A model generated the notes under the pieces. The model had not been told where the DNA came from, did not search any database, and worked only from the letters and a program-made list of their open reading frames with translations. Of a DNA stretch of 64,000 nucleotides, positions 8,546-18,227 are shown piece after piece. Each line of letters starts with the position of its first letter. Position 1 is the first letter of the stretch. The stretch lies in contig NZ_JABEQN010000005.1 of the NCBI RefSeq assembly GCF_014174165.1, forward strand, positions 62,001 to 126,000, in the 5' to 3' direction. A program made the translations under genes and the position numbers. The DNA comes from Gluconacetobacter dulcium. GTDB lineage: Bacteria > Pseudomonadota > Alphaproteobacteria > Acetobacterales > Acetobacteraceae.

Positions 8546-9490
8546 CTACAGCCTGTGGGGCGGCTCGCGGCCGGACAGCACATCCAGCACCTGACGAGCA
8601 CACGTCATCGCCGTACGAAACAGAGCTTCCGCTGTCGCGCCACCGATATGCGGTGAGAGAACGATGCGGTCGCACGTAAGGAGGGGGTCGGTCGCGGGGG
8701 GAGGTTCCAGCGGCAGAACGTCGAGTCCAGCTGCGCCGATCCGTCCATCTTCCAGTGCATCCAGAAAGGCCTGGCTATCGATGGCAGAGCCCCGACTGGT
8801 ATTGATCAGGATGGTCTTCGGGCGCAGCGCCTCCGCAAATCGGGCATTGAAGACCGGCGGCGTGCCTGGGTCAGACGGCCTGTGCAGCGAAAGGATGTCG
8901 GAGGCACGGACGAGGGCGGGCAGGTCGCGTATGCGTTGGACATTCAGGTCGGAAAAGACATGGTCAGGTACGCTGGGCGACCAGGCATAAACCCTCATGC
9001 CGAAACCTTGTCCCGCTATTCGCGCGACATCCTGGGCCACCGCACCAAAGCCCACCAGACCGAGCGTGCGACCATGCAGTTCCAGGCCGCCACAATGATA
9101 GCGGAAGTCCCACTCGCCGGTGCGGACCGCCCTGTCGGCGTCGCAGAGACGTCGTGCGGCGGCGAGCATGAGTCCCATCGTCAGTTCGGCGACCGATCGG
9201 CTATTGGCGCTGGGGGTCCGCGTGACCACGATTCCCCGCGCATTTGCCTCGCTGATCGCGATGGTGTTCGTGCCTGCGCCGTGAGAGGCGATGATGCGCA
9301 ATGCGGAGGCGACGCGGATCGCTTCGGCATTCAGGCCCAGATCGCGTGTAATGACGGCTTGCGCATCCCCTATTTCCGCCATCACGCTTTCCATACTGGC
9401 GTGTGACGCATACCGCACATCGACGCCATGATCGTGCAGAAATGCGACGGCGCGTTCATCTATGGGCTGGGTTATGAAACAGCATGCCAT
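8546..9490 (-). CDS. D-isomer specific 2-hydroxyacid dehydrogenase (glyoxylate/hydroxypyruvate reductase-like)
   Basis: 314 residues. The NAD(P) domain has GLVGFGAVAQDVA (GxGxxA/G type), the catalytic Arg in INTSRGSAID, and the catalytic His in LSPHIGGAT, the R-E-H arrangement of the family. It interconverts a 2-oxoacid and a D-2-hydroxyacid using NAD(P)H. ATG at 9490 (MACCFITQPIDE) chosen because the upstream extension is short and atypical. It is the last gene of a minus-strand group (VOC, amidohydrolase, dehydrogenase), 13 bases after the amidohydrolase stop. If the amidohydrolase yields a ureidoglycolate-type product, reducing glyoxylate would be a fitting role, which is inference. Confidence 0.9.
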   Translation of the reverse strand: MACCFITQPIDERAVAFLHDHGVDVRYASHASMESVMAEIGDAQAVITRDLGLNAEAIRVASALRIIASHGAGTNTIAISEANARGIVVTRTPSANSRSVAELTMGLMLAAARRLCDADRAVRTGEWDFRYHCGGLELHGRTLGLVGFGAVAQDVARIAGQGFGMRVYAWSPSVPDHVFSDLNVQRIRDLPALVRASDILSLHRPSDPGTPPVFNARFAEALRPKTILINTSRGSAIDSQAFLDALEDGRIGAAGLDVLPLEPPPATDPLLTCDRIVLSPHIGGATAEALFRTAMTCARQVLDVLSGREPPHRL

Positions 9491-9503
9491 GACGGTATCT
9501 CGG

Positions 9504-10796
9504 TCAAGCGGCGGTGCTTCGCTTACGCAGTACGGCCTCCAGGACGGCACATCCTTTCATGAAATCAGAGAGTTCCATACTTTCCATTGGGTTGTGACTT
9601 CCGTGTTCGTTACGGACGAAGATCATCAAGGTCGGGATACCCTGCGTGGCGAATAAAGCGGTGTCGTGGCCCGCGCCGCTGGGCATGCAGATTGCCGGAA
9701 TGCCCATGTTCGCGGCGCTGTCGATCGCGCTTTGCACGAGTGCGCCGTCCGATATCGACGGGGATGTGGATGTCTGTTGTCCAAGCGCGATGCGGACATG
9801 GCAGGTCTTTTCGATGAGCTTGGCCTGCTCATGAATGAATTCGTCGATCTGGCGCAGCAGGACGATGTCGCGCGACCGGACGTCGATCGAGAAATCGAGC
9901 CGGCCAGACACGGCACTGAAATGCGCCAGATCGGCTTCGGTGTGGCAAACACCGAAGGTCAGGGTCATTTCCTGCCCGGCGTCCTCCCGTCGGATCCATT
10001 CCTGCTGGAGTGCCAGCATGAGTGTCGCGCCGGCGATGACGGCGTCGGAGCGATAGCTCCGCGGCGTTGCCCCGGAATGAGCATATTGCCCGTGAACGAC
10101 CGCCGAGCGGTAGCGTATGCTGCCACAGATACCGTTGACGATACCGACGGGGCAATCGCGCTCCAGCAGGACCGGCCCCTGTTCGATATGGAGCTCAACG
10201 AAGCTGTCGATGGATTTTGGATCCAATGCCGCCACGGCAAAAGCATCTGGCTGGCCACCGGACTGGCGGATCATATCCCCCAGCATGCCGGCACCGTCAT
10301 TGCGTCGGGTCGCCATATCGCTTTCGCTCAGCAGGCCGAAGGCCGCCTTGCTGCCGAGATAGGAAATGGGGAACCAGGCGCTTTCTTCCGCCCGGATCGC
10401 CATGACCGTCACATCGCGCTCCGGAACGAAGCCAGCCGCCGTCCACGACGCAAGGACAGTCAGCCCGGCCACCACGCCAGCGGCACCATCGTAATTTCCG
10501 CCGCCTGGTACGCTGTCCATGTGCGAGCCGGTCATGACGGCCGGTCGTGACCGATCGCGGCCCGGCAAGGTGACATAGAGATTGTTTGCCCAGTCCCGGC
10601 GGATTTCAAGGCCCAGTTTGTCCGCTGCGGCTTCGATCAAGTGATGCGCGGCGTTCTCGCCGGCACCATACGTCGCGCGCGTGATGCCCTGTCCATCGAA
10701 TCCGATATCATGAAGCGCTGAAAAAAGTTGTTCAGGGAGTTGCCGGTCCAGAGCATGCGTTCCGTCGCCTGCCGAGTGATCTAGGGTCTGTTCCAT
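9504..10796 (-). CDS. Zn-dependent hydantoinase/carbamoylase family amidase (M20; allantoate amidohydrolase-like)
   Basis: 430 residues, the usual size of AllC, N-carbamoyl-L-amino-acid hydrolases and beta-ureidopropionases. Metal ligands are visible: His and Asp in GSHMDSVPGGGNYDGAAG, paired Glu in RAEESAWF, His in ELHIEQGP, and a C-terminal His in EHGSHNPME. RSYRSDA lies in the dimerisation-lid region. The family removes a carbamoyl or amidine group from N-carbamoyl amino acids or allantoate. ATG at 10796 has GGAAGAG seven bases upstream. With a PuuE-type and a dihydropyrimidinase-type ring opener in the same island, it probably takes the second hydrolytic step. Confidence 0.92.
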   Translation of the reverse strand: MEQTLDHSAGDGTHALDRQLPEQLFSALHDIGFDGQGITRATYGAGENAAHHLIEAAADKLGLEIRRDWANNLYVTLPGRDRSRPAVMTGSHMDSVPGGGNYDGAAGVVAGLTVLASWTAAGFVPERDVTVMAIRAEESAWFPISYLGSKAAFGLLSESDMATRRNDGAGMLGDMIRQSGGQPDAFAVAALDPKSIDSFVELHIEQGPVLLERDCPVGIVNGICGSIRYRSAVVHGQYAHSGATPRSYRSDAVIAGATLMLALQQEWIRREDAGQEMTLTFGVCHTEADLAHFSAVSGRLDFSIDVRSRDIVLLRQIDEFIHEQAKLIEKTCHVRIALGQQTSTSPSISDGALVQSAIDSAANMGIPAICMPSGAGHDTALFATQGIPTLMIFVRNEHGSHNPMESMELSDFMKGCAVLEAVLRKRSTAA

Positions 10797-10934
10797 CGAC
10801 TTTCTCTTCCATGCTGCACTATTGGGGGCGGGGTGCAATGGTCCTGGCGGACGCACCACGTGGTGGCCCATGATCCTCGGTGCCCGCCTGATGACAAAAA
10901 TCGCCCTGCATTATCGTTTGACGACCCTCTTGTT

Positions 10935-10960
10935 CCGTCCGGGTGTTTCCACCCGAACGG
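10935..10960. terminator. Strong stem-loop between VOC and amidase genes
   Basis: CCGTCCGGGTG, loop TTTC, CACCCGAACGG: an 11-bp stem with one mismatch in the 236-bp gap between the VOC stop and the amidase start. It could end VOC transcription, attenuate read-through or stabilise the mRNA. There is no U run on either strand. Confidence 0.35.
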
Positions 10961-11032
10961 GATCTGTCCCGGCAACACGCTTTCAGAGCGGTAGCGTCGC
11001 GCATATCCCCGTTCCGGTCGTGGCAGGCAGTG

Positions 11033-11452
11033 CTACTGTTTTGCAAAAAGCTGTCCCATGTCGGAGAATGCCTTGAATTCTATGGCATTGCCGGCTGGGT
11101 CAAGAAGGAACATCGTCGCCTGTTCACCCGGCAGTCCCTCAAAGCGGATCTGCGGCTCAATGATGAATTCGGTACCGCAAGCCGTCAGTTTCTGAGCCAG
11201 GGCCTTCCAGTCCTCCATGTCCAGAACGACACCGAAATGCGGGATATGTACTTCTTTTGCATCGACCAGCCCATGCCCGCTGCTTCTGGAAGCGTTCTCG
11301 ATCTGATGGGCGACGATCTGGTGTCCGAAAAGATCGAAATCAATCCATGTATCGGAGCTTCTTCCTTCGGGGCACCCCAAGACCTTACCGTAAAAACGCC
11401 GGGCTGCCTCCAGGTTGTCAACTGGGAAAGCGAGATGGAACGGATTGGGCAT
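11033..11452 (-). CDS. VOC (glyoxalase/bleomycin resistance) family protein
   Basis: About 139 residues with one VOC unit pair: [22 protein letters not shown] at the N-terminus (His as the first metal ligand) and [15 protein letters not shown] at the C-terminus (Glu as the last ligand), plus [10 protein letters not shown] in the middle. Such proteins act as metal-dependent lyases, isomerases or dioxygenases on small molecules. The ATG at 11452 is preferred over 11458 because GAGG sits eight bases upstream of it. It is first in the minus-strand group and divergent from the TonB receptor gene. Substrate unknown. Confidence 0.88.
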   Translation of the reverse strand: MPNPFHLAFPVDNLEAARRFYGKVLGCPEGRSSDTWIDFDLFGHQIVAHQIENASRSSGHGLVDAKEVHIPHFGVVLDMEDWKALAQKLTACGTEFIIEPQIRFEGLPGEQATMFLLDPAGNAIEFKAFSDMGQLFAKQ

Positions 11453-11906
11453 GGTCATTTCCTCACGTTATGTCGTGCTTTCTGTCTCTTATGTCGCTGT
11501 CTATCGTCGGTTAAGCATGATTTTGTTTCTTGATGCCATAGAAAAAATATCGTTTTCTTTGAGCGAAGAAAGCATATCCGTCAACGCGATCGGTATGGTC
11601 GACATTTTATAATAACTAATTGTATTACAAATATTTTTCATTCCGATATGAGAATATGTGCCTCATGATGCGGCTGGACGATTGTCCTTGGGACATCGCG
11701 GATGAGAGTTTTCATAAGGTCAGAACATAGTTTTCGTTTCGTGTTGTTTCTATTCCGACATGATAACAAATAGGAAAGGCGGCCATGTCGGGATCGCATC
11801 GTCGGGAGGCGAGGAGCGTAGCGACCGGAATGACGAATGAGTAACCGGGCGCATAGCTGCGGAATCGGGTGATCATTCGGATGGAAGGTATGATTTGGAG
11901 GGGTTG
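11453..11906. promoter_or_regulatory. Divergent control region between VOC operon and TonB receptor
   Basis: 454 bp without a gene, clearly more AT-rich than its flanks (for example 11600-11640). It must carry the promoters of two divergent transcripts. Two similar 16-mers occur 112 bases apart, ATTCCGATATGAGAAT at 11640 and ATTCCGACATGATAAC at 11752 (13 of 16 identical). They are candidate regulator sites, possibly for the LysR protein of the island, but no T-N11-A palindrome is convincing. Confidence 0.4.
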
Positions 11907-14831
11907 ATGATCATCACGAAAACAAGGTTCCGTCTCATGTGCGGCGTGTGCCTTCTTGCCACCTTAGGAGGCGGCGCGGCGCAGGCCGCATCGGATACGT
12001 CCGAGCGCAAGCCTGTGCCCGGCAAGGCGGTAGCGGCTAAAAAGCCCCTGAATGCATTGCCCAGCATGGACAAGGGCGCCAAGATCATGTCCCCGGCGCG
12101 TGGCGTGAAGGGCTCGGTGAATGTGGCCCCGCTCTCCCAGGCGGTGGAGCCCAGAGAAGCCGAAACCGTGGTCGTGACCGGGTCCTACCTTGGTGGCGCG
12201 CGCAATTCGGACCCCAATCCCGTCCAGACAGTCAAGGCCGCCGATATCCAGAACACCTCGGCAACGACCATCGGGGATTATCTGCTGCGGCTTCCGTCGA
12301 TCGGCTCCACCGGTTCTTCCAACTCGAAATCGATTGCGGGAAACGGACTGTCATGCGTGGACCTGCGGAATCTGGGACAATCGCGCGTGCTTGTTCTTGT
12401 CGACGGCAAGAGGATGGTCCAGACGATGGGCACCTCCTCGTCCTGCGTGGATCTGAACGCCATTGCAACGGACCAGATCGCGTCGGTTGAAATTCTTAAG
12501 GACGGCGGTTCGGAACTCTATGGCGCGGATGCTGTCTCGGGCGTGCTCAATATTAAACTCAAGCACGATGTCAACGACGCGACGATTTCGGTGCGCGGCG
12601 GCATTACGGACGTTGGCGATGACCGGACGGGGCGCATTTCGGCGCACAAAGGCTTCAATTTCGATCATGATCGGGGCAATATTTCAGTTTTTGGCCAGTA
12701 TTTGACGCAGGGTGGGACGTATCAGCGTGACCGTTCGTGGTCGCGTAATCCATCCAGCAACAATCCTGCACCGGGTGCGACTGCGATTTTCGGATCGTCC
12801 ATCACGTCTCGAACCCGCGTCGATCCGAGCGGGATGAATCTGATCAGCAATAACGACGGTTCATTTTCGAAATACAATTCATCGGATAACTATAATTACG
12901 GTATGGACCAGACAATGGTGGGATACACCCAGTCTGGCAATTTGAATGGCGATTTTCATTACGATATCAATCGGCATATTACTATTTATAGCAACGTCAA
13001 CTACGCCCATCGCTCGACGTCGGGCATCACCGGGCTTGGTGTGCCCGGTAGCGGCAATCCGCAATCCACCCTCCTTAGTTCCCTGACGCTGCCCGCGGAC
13101 AATCCCTATAACGTCTGGGGGAAGAATGTCGGTCTCTACAAGCGTTTCGCCGAGCTGGGTCCGCGCGAGTTGAGCACTGCGGTTGATACCTATCAGGTAA
13201 CCTCCGGCGCGCAGGGGCAGATTTATGGCAACTGGAAATACGACGTTTCCATGGCGTATGGTTCCAGCCAGTCCTCCTTCCAGACGACCAACGACATCAA
13301 TTACGCCCACCTCCTTCAGGAACTGGGTGTCGAACAGATCAATCCGGGCAATTCTTCAAGCGCCATCGTCTATAATCCCTCTGTCTGTGCCAGTTCTGCG
13401 GGCTGCCAGTTGGTCAATCCCTTCATGCCCTGGTCCGGACAGGGCGCCCGCTATATCAGCTATACGCAGCACGGCCATGCGAACTACCAGCTCAGGGACT
13501 TCAATCTGAGGATCAACAACAACAAGCTTGTCAAACTGCCTTACCGGAATGGTGGCAATATCGGCCTGGCTTTTGGTATGGAACATCGCAGCGAGCAGGG
13601 TAGCTTCAGCCCCGATCCGCTGATTGCGGCCGGGCAGATCGCGGGTGAAAGCTCGGCATCGACGGGTGGCGGATTCAATGCCAATGAAGTCTATGGCGAG
13701 TTGCGCGTTCCTCTTCTGCAGAATGCCCGGCTTGCCAAGGATCTGACTGTCGGCGCGCAGGGCCGGTGGTCGTCCTACAATACGTTCGGATCGACAGAGA
13801 ACTGGAAAACCAGCATCAACTGGGCGCCCACACGCGATATCCGTTTCCGGGCAACGCTCGGAACATCCTATCGCCAGCCGAGCATCTACGAACTGTATGG
13901 CGGCAATACCCTGGCCCTGACGTCGGCGATCGATCCCTGCTCGCAGGCCCGGACCTATGGCGCCCTCAGTTCCGCCGTCGTTCTGAACTGTGGCAAGGTT
14001 GGCGTCGATGCAAACCACTTTACATCCGCCTGGTCGGGGCAGCTTCCGGTTCTGTCCGGCGGCAACAGTTCGCTCAAACCCGAAGAGGGGCGCACCTATA
14101 CATTTGGTACCGTCCTCACGCCGCGCTTTATCCCTGGATTGAATATATCGGTGGAGTATTGGCACTATACGATCAAGAACACCATCAACACGGTCAACCC
14201 ACAATATATTCTCGATCAATGCTATGAGGGGCTGAATACGTCCTATTGTGGCAATATAGCGCCGCGCAGTTCCTCGGGGCAGATTACGCAGGTTTCGTCG
14301 GTCTATCAGAATCTCGGCGGTGTCAGGACCGGCGGCATCGACTTCGATGTCAGCTATCCCATCCACCTGACGATGGATGACACCCTCGTGATTTCCAATA
14401 ACATGCAGGAGGTCATCAGCTACCAGCAGCAGAACAGTCCAGGTGGCCCGTGGCTTAATTATAATGGCCGGATGATCTATTCCGCCGGATATGGTTTCCC
14501 GCGCGTGAAGGATTACTTCGGAGCCAGCTGGTATCATGGGAACTTCAAAGTAACCTATATGATGAACTTCACGGGTGGCATGACGCTCAACAACGGTACC
14601 ACGGATCTGACGGCCAAGACCAACTCGGTCTATCGGGTCAGTCCGATTACGTCACACGACATTTCGGTCGGATATAATTTTGGCAAGTGGCATATGGATG
14701 GCGGGGTCAACAATCTATTCAACAAGGCTCCCCCCTATATCCCGACCGCCGTCTATAATACGGCTAGCGGCCTTTACGGTGAGGAAATGATCGGGCGCTA
14801 TGTGTGGTTGCAGGCCGGCGTGACGTTCTGA
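11907..14831 (+). CDS. TonB-dependent outer-membrane receptor
   Basis: 974 residues. A signal peptide is visible (RFRLMCGVCLLATLGGGAAQA). A linker of about 60 residues precedes a TonB-box-like AETVVVTGS. The plug follows (about 95-220) with LVLVDGKRM, VEILKDGGSELYGADAVSG and LNIKL. The rest is a 22-strand barrel ending in the aromatic C-terminus YVWLQAGVTF. It imports a large or scarce ligand across the outer membrane with energy from TonB-ExbBD. ATG at 11907 has GGAGGGG upstream; an in-frame TTG at 11895 is less likely. It heads the plus-strand transport half of the island, which suggests the substrate is bulky, for example a peptide- or ureide-like compound. No STN signalling domain. Confidence 0.93.
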   Translation: MIITKTRFRLMCGVCLLATLGGGAAQAASDTSERKPVPGKAVAAKKPLNALPSMDKGAKIMSPARGVKGSVNVAPLSQAVEPREAETVVVTGSYLGGARNSDPNPVQTVKAADIQNTSATTIGDYLLRLPSIGSTGSSNSKSIAGNGLSCVDLRNLGQSRVLVLVDGKRMVQTMGTSSSCVDLNAIATDQIASVEILKDGGSELYGADAVSGVLNIKLKHDVNDATISVRGGITDVGDDRTGRISAHKGFNFDHDRGNISVFGQYLTQGGTYQRDRSWSRNPSSNNPAPGATAIFGSSITSRTRVDPSGMNLISNNDGSFSKYNSSDNYNYGMDQTMVGYTQSGNLNGDFHYDINRHITIYSNVNYAHRSTSGITGLGVPGSGNPQSTLLSSLTLPADNPYNVWGKNVGLYKRFAELGPRELSTAVDTYQVTSGAQGQIYGNWKYDVSMAYGSSQSSFQTTNDINYAHLLQELGVEQINPGNSSSAIVYNPSVCASSAGCQLVNPFMPWSGQGARYISYTQHGHANYQLRDFNLRINNNKLVKLPYRNGGNIGLAFGMEHRSEQGSFSPDPLIAAGQIAGESSASTGGGFNANEVYGELRVPLLQNARLAKDLTVGAQGRWSSYNTFGSTENWKTSINWAPTRDIRFRATLGTSYRQPSIYELYGGNTLALTSAIDPCSQARTYGALSSAVVLNCGKVGVDANHFTSAWSGQLPVLSGGNSSLKPEEGRTYTFGTVLTPRFIPGLNISVEYWHYTIKNTINTVNPQYILDQCYEGLNTSYCGNIAPRSSSGQITQVSSVYQNLGGVRTGGIDFDVSYPIHLTMDDTLVISNNMQEVISYQQQNSPGGPWLNYNGRMIYSAGYGFPRVKDYFGASWYHGNFKVTYMMNFTGGMTLNNGTTDLTAKTNSVYRVSPITSHDISVGYNFGKWHMDGGVNNLFNKAPPYIPTAVYNTASGLYGEEMIGRYVWLQAGVTF

Positions 14832-14974
14832 CGTCACGGGTGGCGCGCATGCGGCCGCATGGCGACGGACGCGATGTTCATCATGTTTTCCCAGCCACGC
14901 CGGTCGAGCATATGGCGGCCGGCAGCTTGGGAAAAAGACCAGCGATAGGCCGCGCGTATTCGGGAGCTATATGA

Positions 14975-15832
14975 ATGAGGAAATCATATCCTATTCTCCT
15001 GTGCGTGGCATTCGCGGCGTTCGTGGCATTTCCGTGGGCTGGCTGGTGCGCCACGCCATCGCCCGCGGGAACGTTGACGGTCGGGTCGGACTTCGGCGTG
15101 GCACCGTGGATCGTCCGGGGGCACGATGGACCGGAAGGGTTCGGGGTAGACCTGATCAGGGCGGTCGGGCGGAAAATGGGATACGGGGCCGTTGATATCG
15201 AGGACATCAATTTCTCCGGCCTGTTCCCGGCGCTGTTTTCCTCGCGTATCGATATGACGGTCAATCCGCTCAACATCACGCGTGAGCGCAGCGAAAGACT
15301 TCTGTTCAGCGAACCGATCTTTGCGACAGGAAATGGCTTTATCGTTCTCAAAGGGAGGAAGCTGTCGGGTCTGGAAGACCTTAGGGGGCAGGTGCTGGCG
15401 GTAAACCGGGGGACTTTGTCTGATACCTGGGCAACGCAGAACCAGGAGCGCTATGGATTTACGATCCAGCGTTATGAAACATTTCCCGATTCGGTGCTGG
15501 CCGTGCTGACGGGCCGCGCCCTTACGGCTCTGAATGAAATTCCGACGACCGTTTACGCGGCCAGCAGGAATCCGCTCATCGAAGTCGCCTACAAGGACTT
15601 TGATGGCCGGAATTTTGCTTACGCATTCCGCAGAAATGATGCGGAATTGCGGGGCCGAGCCGAAAGGGCCATTGAATGTCTGAAGCGGGAGGGTGTGCTG
15701 GCCAGGCTTTACCTCAAGTGGTACGGCGCCGTTCCTCCAAAGGGCAGTCCTCTTACGACCATCTATCCGGGCTTCGGGCCACCCGGATTTTCGGGTTACG
15801 ATGCCAGACCTCATGATTTAGAATGTTATTGA
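14975..15832 (+). CDS. Amino-acid-type ABC transporter substrate-binding protein (SBP family 3)
   Basis: 285 residues with an N-terminal export signal (RKSYPILLCVAFAAFVAFPWAGWCA). The family 3 fold is shown by GTLTVGSDFGVAPWIVRG, GFGVDLIRAVGRKMGY, DMTVNPLNITRERSERLLFSEP split over the first lobe, and LYLKWYGAVPP near the C-terminus. This periplasmic protein binds a polar amino acid or related carboxylate/amide and delivers it to the two permeases encoded just downstream. ATG at 14975 has GGGAG upstream. No lipobox, so the protein is soluble. Confidence 0.92.
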   Translation: MRKSYPILLCVAFAAFVAFPWAGWCATPSPAGTLTVGSDFGVAPWIVRGHDGPEGFGVDLIRAVGRKMGYGAVDIEDINFSGLFPALFSSRIDMTVNPLNITRERSERLLFSEPIFATGNGFIVLKGRKLSGLEDLRGQVLAVNRGTLSDTWATQNQERYGFTIQRYETFPDSVLAVLTGRALTALNEIPTTVYAASRNPLIEVAYKDFDGRNFAYAFRRNDAELRGRAERAIECLKREGVLARLYLKWYGAVPPKGSPLTTIYPGFGPPGFSGYDARPHDLECY

Positions 15833-15893
15833 TTTTTCCATATGAAATCCGCTCAGATCGCAATCAGCACATTTTCCCATAGCCGGACGGCGC

Positions 15894-16559
15894 ATGCACC
15901 AGATTATTGAAAACTATTTCAATGCCCAGATCATAAGAGAGGCTTTTCCCGATGTGCTGCAGGGCTTCTGGGTGACGGTTCGTGCCGCCCTGTCCATCAT
16001 TATCCTCGGCTTGGGATTCGGTCTCGGGTTTGCCTTGCTGCGGTGCATCAACAATCGTATCCTCAACGCGCTGATCCGGTTTTATATCGAAATTTTCCGG
16101 ACCATGCCGCAGTTGGTTGTCCTGATTTTCATATATTTTGGCCTGCCGTATGCGGGTATCCGTCTCTCGGCATTTTTCTCGACCGTGGTCGCCCTTTCCG
16201 CGGTGCTTGCCGCGTTTTCAGCGGAGATTTTCTGGACGGCTATTGTCGCCGTACCTCGTGGCCAATGGGAAGCCGCCTTTGCCCTCGGGTTCCGGCGTTC
16301 GCAGAGCCTGTTCTTCTTCATCCTGCCCCAGGCACTCCGGCTTGCGCTTCCTCTTGTTACCAACCGGATGATCGCCATTACGAAAGGAACGGCATTCGGG
16401 GTTGCTGTGTCCTTGCAGGAAACGCTTGGAAGCGCACAAAGTGTCATGGCGATAAAGGCGAATCCCTCTCCACTGATATTGGCGACCTTTTTCTACCTGC
16501 TGTTTTTCTTTCCGCTCGTCATGTTCAGCCGATACACGGAACGGCATTTCTCGCGCTAA
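15894..16559 (+). CDS. Amino-acid ABC transporter permease (HisM/GlnP type), first subunit
   Basis: 221 residues with about five hydrophobic segments. Hallmarks of the polar amino acid permease family are RFYIEIFRTMPQLVVLIFIYF (FRgtPllvQl motif variant) and the EAA loop WEAAFALGFRRSQSLFFFILP, which contacts the ATPase. It forms a heterodimeric inner-membrane channel with the next gene product. It lies 61 bases after the binding-protein gene and 13 before the second permease, in an evident operon. Confidence 0.93.
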   Translation: MHQIIENYFNAQIIREAFPDVLQGFWVTVRAALSIIILGLGFGLGFALLRCINNRILNALIRFYIEIFRTMPQLVVLIFIYFGLPYAGIRLSAFFSTVVALSAVLAAFSAEIFWTAIVAVPRGQWEAAFALGFRRSQSLFFFILPQALRLALPLVTNRMIAITKGTAFGVAVSLQETLGSAQSVMAIKANPSPLILATFFYLLFFFPLVMFSRYTERHFSR

Positions 16560-16572
16560 GGATCATCCGGCA

Positions 16573-17253
16573 ATGCACCTGTTCCTGACAAATTTCTTCA
16601 ATATTTCATCGCTCATGCCGGTGCAGTATCTACTCTGGCAGGGGCTGAGGCTCACGCTGCTGCTTTCCGTCGTCGCATTGCCGCTCGCTATCCTATGTGG
16701 TCTTTCTGTTGCGCTTCTCTACAGTTTCGCGGGAAAGCGGGTCCGGCGGTTCATGCTGGTTCTGATCGACCTGATGAGGGCTTTTCCCGTTCTGATGATG
16801 TTGATCCTGATCTATTACAGCCTGCCGTTTCTGGGGATAACGCTGGGCGGCTTTTCCGCTGTCGTGGCCGCGATTGTCCTGAACAATACGGGCTATTTCA
16901 GCGAGATATTCCGCGCTGGTCTGGAATCGATTCCAGTTTCGCAGATGGAGGCGGCCCAGGCGCTGGGATTTCACCGTACGAAGGCGATGTTCTACATCAT
17001 CCTGCCGCAGGTCCTGCGCAGGGCCGCTGCTCCACTAGCCAGCAACTCCCTTGAACTGGTCAAGACCACGTCGATCGCCGGACTTGTCGCGATACCGGAA
17101 CTGATCCGCTCCGCCGAGATCGCCCAGGAGCAGATATACAATCCTACTCCGCTCAGCGCCGTAGGTATCATCTTCTTCGTATTGTTATGGCCGTTTTCTC
17201 ACCTTGTTTCACGACTGGAAAGGGGAGCATTGCGAGGGAGGGTCGATCTTTGA
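16573..17253 (+). CDS. Amino-acid ABC transporter permease, second subunit
   Basis: 226 residues, five predicted membrane segments. Family motifs: LIDLMRAFPVLMMLILIYYS and the EAA loop MEAAQALGFHRTKAMFYIILP. It pairs with the preceding permease and the ATPase at 18217. Its stop overlaps the TTG start of the epimerase gene by four bases (TTGA), so the metabolic enzyme is translationally coupled to the importer, a hint that the epimerase acts on imported material. Confidence 0.93.
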   Translation: MHLFLTNFFNISSLMPVQYLLWQGLRLTLLLSVVALPLAILCGLSVALLYSFAGKRVRRFMLVLIDLMRAFPVLMMLILIYYSLPFLGITLGGFSAVVAAIVLNNTGYFSEIFRAGLESIPVSQMEAAQALGFHRTKAMFYIILPQVLRRAAAPLASNSLELVKTTSIAGLVAIPELIRSAEIAQEQIYNPTPLSAVGIIFFVLLWPFSHLVSRLERGALRGRVDL

Positions 17254-18227
17254 AGGTCTTCGTGACGGGGGGCACGGGCTCCGTCGGGTTGGCCGTCGCC
17301 GAAGCATTCCTTGCGCGAGGACATACCCCATTCCTGTTCGCGATGGCTCCTGTCCCCGCGCGGTTTGGCGAAAGAGCCCCCTTGCGGGACGTGGCCTTTG
17401 TCCATGGCGATATCCGCTCGGCGCACGACCTTGAACGGGCACTTGGGGTCTGTCGGCCGGATATCGTGATTCATCTGGCAGCCGTCACGCCGGACCTGGA
17501 TGCGGAAAAGGCCGCGCCGGAGCGGATTACGGAGGTCAATATCTCAGGTGTCGCTTCGCTCATGAAGGCAGTGCGGGCAATCCCGGATATCCGGCGTGTC
17601 GTGATGGCCAGCAGCGTGGCCGTCTACGGTCATGTCGATCCGGCGGAAGGCATGATATCGGAAGACCATCCGCTCGCTCCGCATAGCCTGTACGGAATCA
17701 GTAAGGTGGCGGCGGAAAAAACGGCTCTGCGCCTCGCGGAGATTTATCAAATGGATGTGCGGATCGCCCGGATCGGGCCGGTTTATGGCCCCTGGGAGCA
17801 TGGGACGGCCGTGCGTCCCATGCTCAGTCCTCACGCGCAACTCCTTGAACGCCTGCTGCGCGGCGAACCGGTCATTCTTGACCGGCGAATGGCGGGAGAC
17901 TGGCTTTACAGCCGTGATGCCGGGAGAGGGATCGCATCCCTTGCGCTCGCCCAGGTTTTGAAACACGACATCTATAACATAGGAAACGGGTCTGTCAGCA
18001 CAGTCGCCGAATGGGGGACGGTCATGGCGTCTGTCCTGCATGGAGCGCCCATAACCCATTCCGTTCCGGGCAAGGCGCCAACAATCCTGTCTCCGCTCAG
18101 GCAGGACCGTGCCCCGCTGTCCATCGACCGCCTGCTGCAGGACACGGACTATGTGCCGTGCTTCACAGGGGCCGATACCGTTGTCAACTATCTGAACTGG
18201 CTGGAGCAGTATCCCGATGACCTGTAG
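17250..18227 (+). CDS. NAD-dependent epimerase/dehydratase family protein
   Basis: 325 residues, extended [20 protein letters not shown] is the NAD-binding TGxxGxxG motif, and the active site is Ser in [11 protein letters not shown] with YGISK (Tyr-x-x-x-Lys). RIGPVYGP matches the RxxNVYGP family motif. Starts at TTG 17250 with GAGGGAGGG upstream and overlaps the permease stop. Members act on nucleotide sugars or other polyols and lactones, so the reaction is not determined. Its insertion between permease and ATPase genes of one importer is unusual and suggests a dedicated role in processing the transported compound. Confidence 0.88.
   Translation: MKVFVTGGTGSVGLAVAEAFLARGHTPFLFAMAPVPARFGERAPLRDVAFVHGDIRSAHDLERALGVCRPDIVIHLAAVTPDLDAEKAAPERITEVNISGVASLMKAVRAIPDIRRVVMASSVAVYGHVDPAEGMISEDHPLAPHSLYGISKVAAEKTALRLAEIYQMDVRIARIGPVYGPWEHGTAVRPMLSPHAQLLERLLRGEPVILDRRMAGDWLYSRDAGRGIASLALAQVLKHDIYNIGNGSVSTVAEWGTVMASVLHGAPITHSVPGKAPTILSPLRQDRAPLSIDRLLQDTDYVPCFTGADTVVNYLNWLEQYPDDL

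Noticed and set aside
13356-14537. 393-codon minus-strand open frame inside the TonB receptor gene
   Set aside because: Antisense of the barrel-coding region; no motif, and the receptor frame is clearly the real one.
14848-14861. Perfect palindrome CATGCGGCCGCATG after the TonB receptor gene
   Set aside because: Could be a hairpin but is short, without U tract or repeat elsewhere; not enough to call a terminator or operator.
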